DNA of 64,000 nucleotides. It comes from Cherax quadricarinatus. Taxonomy: Eukaryota > Arthropoda > Malacostraca > Decapoda > Parastacidae. Below the pieces are notes generated by a model, which did not search any database, was not told where the DNA came from, and worked only from the letters and a program-made list of their open reading frames with translations. Positions 33,001 through 45,000 of this stretch are shown piece after piece. Position numbers and translations under genes: made by a program. Location of the stretch: NCBI RefSeq assembly GCF_038502225.1, contig NW_027196441.1, positions 1 through 64,000 of the forward strand. Direction: 5' to 3'. How positions within the stretch are numbered: position 1 is the stretch's first letter; the number at the start of each line of letters is the position of its first letter.

Positions 33001-36000
33001 TTCCTTGTGATTTTCTGGTTGCACCAAGGTAACAGACTGGTTGATCAGGTCCTGATCCACCATGAGGCCTGGTCACAGACCGGGCCGTGGGGGCGTTGAC
33101 CCCCAGAACTCTCTCCAGATAAACTCCAGGTAAGGTACTATCGTAACGATGGGGCCCCTACTTGCTATACCCTGAGCACCTGATCCGCTGATCAAGAGGC
33201 CATGCTTACATGGGCCTGTGACCTGTGCCAAATAAAATGCAACATACACCATGCCACACCCCCACCCCGAAAGAGCTCTAGCCAGGACTAGGCATCCTTA
33301 GGGCCTAAGTGTGCCACCATGGCACGAATTACTAATGGAACCGCTGTTCCTCTCAACCATTGAACTCATTAGGTAGTGTTCAATCCAAAGGGAGTGTCAA
33401 GCCAGAGCGAAACAGTAGACAGTAGGGCTAGCATAGGTTCAAGAAACAGTAGACAGGGCTAGCGTAGGTTCAAGAAACAGTAGACAGTAGGGCTAGCGTA
33501 GGTTCAAGAAACAGTAGACAGTAGGGCTAGCGTAGGTTCAAGAAACAGTAGACAGTAGGGCTAGTGTAGGTTCAAGAAACAGTAGACAGTAGAGTTAGCA
33601 TAGGTTCAAGAAACAGTAGACAGTAGAGCTAGCGTACGTTAAGACACTTGTGAACGCGAGCAAGTGTCCCCTCTAATTTGACTAATTTTACAAATTACAC
33701 TCTGGAAAGAGAGTTGACCAGCACATTGTCTTTGCAGGCAATGTAATGTATATACAAGTTAAACCATACCATGGGTGGGGTTTGAACCCGCTATCAGAGT
33801 CTCAAAACACCAGACCATCGCGTTAGCCACTGGGCCAGCTAGCTTCAATAAGATTCATCCAACTAGGTATATTTCTACACCATAGGAAGGTTAGCAAAGG
33901 CCACCACTGTGACCACAAATGCAAGATTTTACAGACGAATCTCCAGCTAGCGTGGCCGTGACGAACTCTAGCTCAAGTCCCTTCCCGGCCGGTATTTCAG
34001 TATGGTCCATCCTGTGGACGGTAGTGCAAGAGTATATCCATCCTGTGGACGGTAGTGCAAGAGTATATCCATCCTGTGGACGGTAGTGCAAGAGTATATC
34101 CATCCTGTGGACGGTAGCACAAGAACATATCCATCCTGTGGACGGTAGTGCAAGAGTATATCCATCCTGTGGACGGTAGTGCAAGAGTATATCCATCCTG
34201 TGGACGGTAGTGCAAGAGTATATCCATCCTGTGGACGGTAGTGCAAGAGTATATCCATCCTGTGGACGGTAGCACAAGAACATATCCATCCTGTGGACGG
34301 TAGGGTAGTGCAAGAGTATATCCATCCTGTGGACGGTAGCACAAGAGTATATCCATCCTGTGGACGGTAGTGCAAGAGTATATCCATCCTGTGGAGGGTA
34401 GTGCAAGAGTATATCCATCCTGTGGACGGCAGAACAAGAGCATATCCATCCTGTGGACGGTAGTGCAAGAGTATATCCATCCTGTGGACGGTAGTGCAAG
34501 AGTATATCCATCCTGTGGACGGTAGTGCAAGAGTATATCCATCCTGTGGAGGGTAGCAAGAGTATATCCATCCTGTGGACGGTAGTACAAGAGTATATCC
34601 ATCCTGTGGACGGTAGCACAAGAGTATATCCATCCTGTGGACGGTGCAAGAATATATCCATCATTTGGACGGTAGTGCAAGAATATATCCATCCTGTTGA
34701 GGGTAGTGCAAGAATATATCCATCCTGTGGACGGTAGTGCAAGAGTATATCCATCCTGTGGACGGTAGTGCAAGAGTATATCCATCCTGTGGACGGTAGC
34801 ACAAGAGCATATCCATCCTGTGGACGGTAGCACAAGAGTATATCCATCCTGTGGACGGTAGTGCAAGAGTATATCCATCCTGTGGACGGTAGTGCAAGAG
34901 TATATCCATCCTGTGGACGGTAGTGCAAGAGTATATCCATCCTGTGGACGGTATGCAAGAGTATATCCATCCTGTGGAGGGTAGTGCAAGAGTATATCCA
35001 TCCTGTGGAGGGTAGCACAAGAGTATATCCATCCTGTGGAGGGTATGCAAGAGTATATCCATCCTGTGGACGGTAGTGCAAGAGTATATCCATCCTGTGG
35101 ACGGTAGTGCAAGAGTATATAGTGACACAGGTAAGTGACACAGGTAAGTGTTACTGGTAAGTGACACAGGTAAGTGTTACTGGTAAGTGACACAGGTAAG
35201 TGACACAGGTAAGTGTCACTGGTAAGAAAGTCTACTATACCAGCAAAACTTTTGCAAATTTGGGTGCCTCTTTCCCACTACCTTATGACCCAAGAGTGTT
35301 GGTCAGTGTTGGTCAGTGTTGGTCAGTGTTGGTCAGTGTTGGTCAGTGCTGGTCAGTGTTGGTCAGTGCTGGTCAGTGTTGGTCAGTGTTGGTCAGTGCT
35401 GGTCAGTGTTGGTCAGTGTTGGTCAGTGTTGGTCAGTGTTGGTCAGTGCTGGTCAGTGCTGGTCAGTGTTGGTCAGTGCTGGTCAGTGCTGGTCAGTGCT
35501 GGTCAGTGTTGGTCAGTGCTGGTCAGTGTTGGTCAGTGTTGGTCAGTGTTGGTCAGTGTTGGTCAGTGTTGGTCAGTGTTGGTCAGTGTTGGTCAGTGCT
35601 GGTCAGTGCTGGTCAGTGCTGGTCAGTGTTGGTCAGTGTTGGTCAGTGTTGGTCAGTGTTGGTCAGTGTTGGTCAGTGTTGGTCAGTGCTGGTCAGTGCT
35701 GGTCAGTGTTGGTCAGTGTTGGTCAGTGCTGGTCAGTGCTGGTCAGTGCTGGTCAGTGTTGGTCAGTGCTGGAGTGCTGGTCAGTGTTGGTCAATGTTGG
35801 TCAGTGCTGGTCAGTGCTGGAGTACTGGTCAGTGCTGGTCAGTGTTGGTCAGTGTTGGTCAGTGCTGGTCAGTGTTGGTCAGTGTTGGTCAGTGCTGGTC
35901 AGTGCTGGTCAGTGTTGGTCAGTGTTGGTCAGTGTTGGTCAGTGCTGGTCAGTGCTGGTCAGTGTTGGTCAGTGTTGGTCAGTGCTGGTCAGTGCTGGTC

Positions 36001-39000
36001 AGTGTTGGTCAGTGTTGGTCAGTGCTGGTCAGTGCTGGTCAGTGTTGGTCAGTGTTGGTCAGTGCTGGTCAGTGCTGGTCAGTGCTGGTCAGTGTTGGTC
36101 AGTGTTGGTCAGTGTTGGTCAGTGTTGGTCAGTGCTGGTCAGTGTTGGTCAGTGTTGGTCAGTGTTGGTCAGTGTTGGTCAGTGTTGGTCAGTGTTGGTC
36201 AGTGTTGGTCAGTGTTGGTCAGTGCTGGTCAGTGCTGGTCAGTGTTGGTCAGTGTTGGTCAGTGTTGGTCAGTGCTGGTCAGTGTTGGTCAGTGTTGGTC
36301 AGTGCTGGTCAGTGTTGGTCAGTGTTGGTCAGTGCTGGTCAGTGCTGGTCCAGTGTTGGTCAGTGTTGGTCAGTGTTGGTCAGTGCTGGTCAGTGTTGGT
36401 CAGTGCTGGTCAGTGTTGGTCAGTGTTGGTCAGTGCTGGTCAGTGCTGGTCAGTGTTGGTCAGTGTTGGTCAGTGTTGGTCAGTGTTGGTCAGTGCTGGT
36501 CAGTGTTGGTCAGTGTTGGTCAGTGCTGGTCAGTGCTGGTCAGTGTTGGTCAGTGTTGGTCAGTGCTGGTCAGTGCTGGTCAGTGTTGGTCAGTGCTGGA
36601 GTGCTGGTCAGTGTTGGTCAATGTTGGTCAGTGCTGGTCAGTGTTGGTCAGTGTTGGTCAGTGTTGGTCAGTGCTGGTCAGTGTTGGTCAGTGTTGGTCA
36701 GTGTTGGTCAATGTTGGTCAGTGCTGGTCAGTGCTGGAGTACTGGTCAGTGCTGGTCAGTGTTGGTCAGTGCTGGTCAGTGTTGGTCAGTGCTGGTCAGT
36801 GTTGGTCAGTGCTGGTCAGTGCTGGTCAGTGTTGGTCAGTGTTGGTCAGTGTTGGTCAGTGCTGGTCAGTGTTGGTCAGTGCTGGTCAGTGCTGGTCAGT
36901 GCTGGTCAGTGTTGGTCAGTGGTGGTCAGTGCAGGAGTGCTGGTCAGTGGTGGTCAGTGCTGGAGTGCTGGTCAGTGCTGGTCAGTGCTGGTCATTGCTG
37001 GAGTGCTGGTCAGTGCTGGAGTGCTGGTCAGTGCTGGTCAGTGCTGGAGTGCTGGTCAGTGCTGGTCAGTGGAGTGCTGGTCAGTGATGGTCAGTACTGG
37101 TCAGTGCTGGAGTGCTGGTCAGTGCTGGTCAGTGCTGGAGTGCTGGTCAGTGCTGGTCAGTGCTGGTCAGTGCTGGAGTGCTGGAGCGCTGGTCAGTGCT
37201 GGTCAGTGGAGTGCTGGTCAGTGCTGGTCAGTGCTGGAGTGCTGGTCAGTGCTGGTCATTGCTGGTCAGTGGAGTGCTGGTGAGTGCTGGAGTGCTGGTC
37301 ATTGATGGAGTGCTGGTCAGTGCTGGTCACTGCTGGAGTGCTAGTCAGTGCTGGTCAGTGCTGGAGTGCTGGTCAGTGCTGGAGTGTTGGTCAGTGGTGA
37401 GTGCTGGTCAGTGCTGGAGTGCTGCCCAGTGCTAGAGCGTAGCCCAGTGCTAGAGTGCTGCCAGTGCTAGAGTGCTGCCCAGTGCTGGAGTGCTGCCCAG
37501 TGCTAGAGTGCTGCCGAGTGCTGGAGTGCTGCCCAGTGCTGGAGTGCAGCCCAGTGCTGGAGTGCTGCCCAGTGCTAGAGTGCTGCCGAGTGCTGGAGTG
37601 CTGCCCAGTGCTGGAGTGCTGCCCAGTGCTGGAGTGCTGCCCAGTGCTGGAGTGCAGCCCAGTGCTGGAGTGCTGCCCAGTGCTGGAGTGCAGCCCAGTG
37701 CTGGAGTGCTGCCCAGTGCTAGAGTGCTGCCGAGTGCTGGAGTGCTGCCCAGTGCTGGAGTGCTGCCCAGTGCTAGAGTGCTAGAGTGCAGCCCAGTGCT
37801 GGAGTGCTGCCCAGTGCTAGAGTGCTGCCCAGTGCTAGTGCTGCCCAGTGCTAGAGTGCTGCCCAGGGCTAGTGCTGCCCAGTGCTGGAGTGCTGCCCAG
37901 TGCTGGAGTGCTGCCCAGTGCTAGAGTGCTGCCCAGTGCTAGAGTGCTGCCCAGTGCTGGAGTGCCCAGTGCTAGAGTGCTGCCAAGTGCTAGAGTGCTG
38001 CCCAGTGCTGGAGTGCTGCCCAGTGCTGGAGTGCCCAGTGCTAGAGTGCTGCCCAGTGCTGGAGTGCTGCCCACTGCTAGAGCGCTGCCCAGTGCTGGAG
38101 TGCTGCCCAGTGCTAGTGCTGCCCAGTGCTAGAGTGCTGCCCAGTGCTAGAGTGCTGCCCAGTGCTGGAGTGCTGCCCAGTGCTAGAGTGCTGCCCAGTG
38201 CTGGAGTGCTGCCCAGTGCTAGAGTGCTGCCCAGTGCTAGAGTGCTGCCCAGTGCTGGAGTGCTGCCCAGTGCTAGAGTGCTGCCCATTGCTAGAGTGCT
38301 GCCCAGTGCTGGAGTGCTGCCCAGTGCTAGAGTGCTGCCCAGTGCTGGAGTGCTGCCCAGTGCTAGACTGCTAACCAATGCTGGAGTGCTGCCCAGTGCT
38401 GGAGTGCTGCCCAGTGCTAGAGTGCTGCCCAGTGCTAAAGAGCTGCCCAGTGATGGAGTGCTGCCCAGTGCTGGAGTGCTGCCCAGTGCTAGTGCTGCCC
38501 AGTGCTAGACTGCTGACCAATGCTGGAGTGCTGCCCAGTGCTAGTGCTGCCCAGTGCTAGAGTGCTGCCCAGTGCTAGAGTGCTAGAGTGCTGCCCAGTG
38601 CTAGAGTGCTGCCCATTGCTAGAGTGCTGCCCAGTGCTGGAGTGCTGCCCAGTGCTAGAGTGCTGCCCAGCGCTGAAGTGCTGCCCAGTACTGGAGTGCT
38701 GCCCAGTGCTGGAGTGCTGCCCAGTGCTGGAGTGCTGCCCAGTGCTAGAGTGCTGCCCAGTGCTAGAGTGCTGCCCAGTGCTGGAGTTCTGGCCAGTGCT
38801 AGAGTGCTGCCCAGTGCTAGAGTGCTTCCCAGTGCTGGAGTTCTGCCCAGTGCTGGAGTGGTGCCCAGTGCTAGAGTGCTGCCCAGTGCTAGAGTGCTGC
38901 CCAGTGCTGGAGTGCTGCCCAGTGCTAGAATGCTGCCCAGCGCTGAAGTGCTGCCCAGTGCTGGAGTGCTGCCCATTGCTGGAGTGCTGGAGTGCTGCCC

Positions 39001-42000
39001 AGTGCTAGAGTGCTGCCCAGTGCTGGAGTGCTGCCCAGTGCTAGAGTGCTGCCCAGTGCTGGAGTGCTGCCCAGTGCTGGAGTGCTGCCCAGTGGAGTGC
39101 TGCCCAGTGCTAGAGTGCTGCCCAGTGCTAGAGTGCTGCCCGGTGCTAGTGCTGCTCAGTGCTAGAGTGCTGCCCAGTGCTGGAGTGCTGCCCAGTGCTA
39201 GTGCTGCCCAGTGCTGGAGTGCTGCCCAGTGCTAGAGTGCTGCCCAGTGCTGGAGTGCTGCCCAGTGCTGGAGTGCTGCCCAGTGCTAGAGTGCTGCCCA
39301 GTGCTAGAGTGCTGCCCAGTGCTAGTGCTGCCCAGTGCTGGAGTGCTGCCCAGTGCTGGAGTGCTGCCCAGTGCTGGAGTGCTGCCCAGTGCTGGAGTGC
39401 TGCCCAGTGCTCAGACTTACCAACACTGACGCTGTCATCAGTAGTACAGGGTATATACAAGGTATTTACAGGGTATAAACAGGGAATATCCAGGGTATAT
39501 ACTTACGGTAGAAGTTGAGCTCCAGTTCCTGGGACTTGAAGATCTTGTAATCTGTGGCGCCATTGAGCAAGACACTGGCACTGAGGAGGAAGTGTAGAGT
39601 TAGTACCAGGGACCAGGAACTAGAGGCACACACACACTGGTACTTGTATAGGACCAAGGACCAGGAACTAGAGCCACACACACACTGATACTTGTATAGG
39701 ATAAAGGACCAGGAACTAGAGCCACACACACACTGGCACTTGTATAGGACCAAGGACCAGGAACTAGAGCCACACACAGATACTTGTATAGGACCAAGGA
39801 CCAGGAACTAGAGCCACACACACACTGGTACTTGTATAGGACCAACGACCAGGAACTAGAGCCATACACACACTGGTACTTGTATAGGACCAAGGACCAG
39901 GAACTAAAGCCACACACACACTGGTACTTGTATAGGACCAACGACCAGGAACTAGAGCCACACACACACTGACGAGGTGTCAGAGTGGGCGCCTGTGACA
40001 AGCGGGGTTCCACAGGGGTCAGTCCTAGGACCTGTTCTGTTCTTGGTATACGTGAACGACATAACGGAAGGGATAGACTCAGAAGTGTCCTTGTTTGCAG
40101 ATGATGCGAAGTTAATGAGAAGAATAAAATCGGACGAGGATCAGGCAGGACTACAAAGAGACCTGGACAGGCTACAAGCCTGGTCCAGCAACTGGCTCCT
40201 TGAGTTTAACCCTGCCAAATGCAAAGTCATGAAGATTGGGGAAGGGCAAAGAAGACCGCAGACACAATATAGCTTAGATGGCCAAAGACTGCAAACCTCA
40301 CTCAAGGAAAAAGATCTGGGGGTGAGTATAACACCGAGCATATCTCCTGAGGCACACATCAATCAGATAACTGCTGCAGCATACGGGCGCCTGGCAAACC
40401 TACGGATAGCGTTCCGATACCTCAGTAAGGATTCGTTTAAGACTCTGTATACCATCTACGTCAGGCCCATACTGGAGTATGCAGCACCAGTTTGGAATCC
40501 ACACCTAGTCAAGCACGTCAAGAAATTAGAGAAAGTGCAAAGGTTTGCAATAAGACTAGTCCCAGAGCTACGGGGATTGTCTTACGAAGAAAGGTTGAGG
40601 GAAATCGGCCTGACGACACTGGAGGACAGGAGGGTCAGGGGAGACATGATAACGACATATAAAATACTGCACGGAATAAACAAGGTGGACAAAGACGGGA
40701 TGTTCCAAAGATGGGACACAGACACAAGAGGTCACAATTGGAAGTTGAAGACTCAGATGAATCAAAGGGATGTTAGGAAGTATTTCTTCAGTCATAGAGT
40801 AGTCAGGCCATGGAATAGCCTAGAAAGGGATGTAGTGGAGGCAGGAACCATACATAGTTTTAAGGCGAGGTATGATAGAGCTCATGGGGCAGGGAGAGAG
40901 AGGACCTAGTAGCAATCAGCGAAGAGGCGGGGCCAGGAGCTGTGACTCGACCCCTGCAACCACAAATAGGTGAGTACAAATAGGTGAGTACACTGGTACT
41001 TGTATAGGACCAAGGACCAGGAACTAAAGCCACACACACACTGGTACTTGTGTAGGACCAACGACCAGGAACTAGAGCCACACACACACTGGTACTAATA
41101 CCAGCGACCAGGAACTAGAGCCACACACACACTGGTACTTGTATAGGACCAACGACCAGGAACTAGAGCCACACACACTGGTACTAATACCAGCGACCAG
41201 GAACTAGAGCCACACACACACTGGTACTTGTATAGGACCAAGGACCAGGAACTAGAGCCACACATATACACTGGTACTAGTACCAGGGACCAGGAACTGA
41301 AGCCACACACACACTGGTACTAGTACCACGGACCAGGAACTAGAGCCATACACACTGGTACTAGTACCAGGGACCAGGAACTAGAGCCATACACACGTAC
41401 TAGTATCAGGGACTAGGAACTAGAACCACACACATTGGTACTAGTACCAGGGATCAAGAACTAGTGCCACACACATTGGTACTAGTACCAGGGACCAGGG
41501 ACTAAAGAAACACATACATTGGTACTAGTACCAGGGACCAGGAACTAGAGCCACAGGCTGGTACTAGTACCAGGGACCAAGAACTAGAGCCACACACATT
41601 GGTACTAATACCAGGGACCAGTAACTAAAGCCACACATACATTGGTTCTAGTACTAGGGACCAGGAACTAGAGCCACAGGCTGGTACTAGTACCAGGGAC
41701 CAGGAACTAGAGCTATACACAGTGGTACAAGTACAAGGGACGAGGAACTAGAGCCACAGGCTGGTACTAGTAACAGGGACCAGGAACTAGAGACACACAC
41801 TGATACCAGTACCAGGGACCAGGAGCTAGAGCTACACACACTGGTACTAGTAACAGGGACCAGGAACTAGACACACACACTGATACTAGTGCCAGGGATA
41901 AGGAACTAGAGCCACACGCATACTGGGTCTAGTACCAGGGACCAGAAATTAGAGCCACACACACACTGGTACTAGTACCAGGAACTAGAGCCATACACAT

Positions 42001-45000
42001 GGGTACTAGTACCAGGGACCAGGAACTAGAGCCACACACACACTGGTACTAGTGCCACGGACCAGGAACTAGAGCCACACGCTGGAACTAGTACCAGGGA
42101 CCAGGAACTAGAGCTACACATACATTGGTAATAGTACCAGGGACCAGGAACTAGAGCCACACCCTGGTACTAGTACCAGGGACCTGGAACTAGAGCTATA
42201 CATAGTGGTACTAGTACCAGGGACCAGGAACTGGAGCTAAACACACACTGTTACTAGTACAAGGTACCACAAGTACACACTGGTAGTAGTACCAGGGACC
42301 AGGAACACTGGTACTAGTACCAGGGACCAGGAACACTGGTACTAGTACCAGGGACCAGGAACTAGAGCCATAATGGTACTAGTACCAGGGACCAGGAACT
42401 AGAGCCACACACACTGGTTTTAGCACTAGGGACCAGGAACTAGAGCCATACACACTGGTTTAGCACCAGGGACTAGGAACTAGAGCCACACTGGTACTAG
42501 TACCAGGGACCAGGAACTAGAGCCATAATGGTACTAGTACCAGGGAACAGGAACTAGAGCCACACACACTGGCACTAGTACCAGGGACCAGGAACTAGAG
42601 CCACACACACTGGTACTAGTACCAGGAACCAGGAACTAGAGCCACACTGGTTTTAGCACCAGGGACCAGGAACTAGAGCCATACACACTGGTTTTAGCAC
42701 CAGGGACTAGGAACTAGAGCCACACTGGTACTAGTACCAGGGACCAGGAACTAGAGCCACACACACTGGCACTAGTACCAGGGACCAGGAACTAGAGCCA
42801 CACACACTGGTACTAGTACCAGGGACCAGGAACTAGAGCCATACACACTGGTTTTAGCACCAGGGACAAGGAACTAGAGCCACACACTGGTACTAGTACC
42901 AGGGACCAAGAACTAGAGCCACACTGGTACTAGTACCAGGGACCAGGAACTAGAGCCGCACACTGGTACTAGTACCAGGGACCAGGAACTAGAGCAACAC
43001 TGGTGCTAGTACCAGGGACCAGGAACTAGAGCCACACTGGCACTAGTGCCAGGGACCAGGAACTAGAGTCACACTGGTACTAGTACCAGGGACCAGGAAC
43101 TAGAGCCACACACACTGGTACTAGTACCAGGGACCAGGAACTAGAGCCACACACACTGGTACTAGTACCAGGGACCAGGAACTAGAGCCACACACTGGTA
43201 CTAGTACCAGGGACCAAGAACTAGAGCCACACTGGTACTAGTGCCAGGGACCAGCAACTAGAACCACACACACTGGTACTAGTACCAGGGACCAGGAACT
43301 AGAGCCACACACACTGGTACTAGCACCCGGGGACCAGGAACTAGAGCCACACTGGTACTAGTACCAGGGACCAGGAGCTAGAGCCCCACACACTGGTACT
43401 AGCACCAGGGACCAGGAACTAGAGCCACATAGGTACTCACACGAAAACAATGGTACCAACATCAGCCTGGGGAGCCTGCCAAGTGAAGGTGAGATTGGCA
43501 GCCCTGACGGGGGTGCCCGTCCAGCTGCCCACCACGGTACTGTGGCCCCCTCCGTGGGGGCCCCCGAGGCAACCAAGGTACTGCCCCTGGGAGTGCCCCA
43601 GGTTGAACCAGCCCACCAGTGTCACCGGCGGCATCTGGGTCACTTTCGGTGCACTTGAAGCCACTTCCGGTGCCAATGGGGTCACTTCCGTTGACGTTTG
43701 GGTCACTCCTCGTTTAAGTGAAGCTGCTGTCAGCGCCGGTGCGGTCACTTCGGGTGCCGCAAAAGTCACCTCTGGTGCCACTGGAGTTTCCGGTGCACTT
43801 GAAGCCATTTCCGGGTGCACTGGGGTCATTTCCGGAGTAACTTCCGGTTCAGATGGAGTTTCCGGTGCACTTGAAGCCACTTCCGGGTCCACTGGGGTCA
43901 ATTCCGGAGTAACTTCCGGTTCAACTGGAGTTTCCGGTGCACTTGAAGCCACTTCCGGGTCCATTGGAGTCATTTCCGGAGTAACTTCCGGTTCAGATGG
44001 AGTTTCCGGTGCACTTGAAGCCACTTCCGGGTCCACTGGGGTCAATTCCGGAGTAACTTCCGGTTCAGCTGGAGTTTCCGGTGCACTTGAATTCCCATCC
44101 GATTCCACTGCAGCAACATCCGGTGCCCTTGGTATGAATTCCGGTGTCACAGGCATCACTCCCGGAGCCTCCGGAGTCACTTCCGGCTCAGAGGTGCTAA
44201 CTTCCGTCAAGAACGAGACGACTTCCGCTGCTTTCTTGGGCGGCGCCACTTGTCTAGCTTGTAGCAGAAACCCGGTGTAATACTCGGTAGATCGTAGTGT
44301 AACTGTGGGTGTAGATGTAGTGCTAGTAGTTGTGGTGGTAGTAGTATTTGTAGTAGTAATACTAGCAGTAATACTAGTAACAGCAGTAGTAATACTAGCA
44401 GTAATACTAGTAACAGCAGTAGTAATACTAGTTGTAACAGCAGTAGTAATACTAGTAACAGCAGTAGTAATACTAGTTGTAACAGCAGTAGTAATACTAG
44501 TAACAGCAGTAGTAATACTAGTTGTAACAGAAGTAATACTAGTAACAGCAGTAGTAATACTAGCAGTAATACTAGTTGTAACAGTAATACTAGCAGTAAT
44601 ACTAGTAGTAACAGTAGTAATACTAGTTGTAACAGTAATACTAGTAGCAACAGCAGTAATGCTAGCAGTAATACTAGCAGTAATACTAGTAGTAACAGTA
44701 GTAATACTAGCAGTAATACTAGTTGTAACAATAGTAATACTAGTAGTAACAGCAGTAATGCTAGCAGTAATACTAGCAGTAATACTAGTTGTAACAGCAG
44801 TAGTAATACTAGTAGTAACAGCAGTAATGCTAGCAGTAATACTAGCAGTAATACTAGTAGCAACAGTAGTAATACTAGCAGTAATACTAGTTGTAATAAC
44901 AGTAGTAATACTAGCAGTAATACTAGTAGTAACAGTAGTAATACTAGCAGTAATACTAACAGTAATGCTAGTAGTAATACTAGTAACAGCAGTAGTAATA

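Noticed and set aside
33891..35193. Three overlapping minus-strand frames with STGWIYSCTTVHRMD repeats
   Set aside because: A 31-bp unit without stops gives a 93-base supercycle in every frame; the unit is LINE-tail DNA.
35200..37305. Three plus-strand open frames of 620-700 residues (VGQCWSVLVS repeats)
   Set aside because: They come from a 10-bp array that has no stop in any plus frame; all three frames are open at once and none has a domain.
37455..39518. Many open frames with VLECCP, ARVLPSAG or ALGSTP repeats on both strands
   Set aside because: 18-bp array artefact; frames change at unit-length variants and no start or splice context is found.
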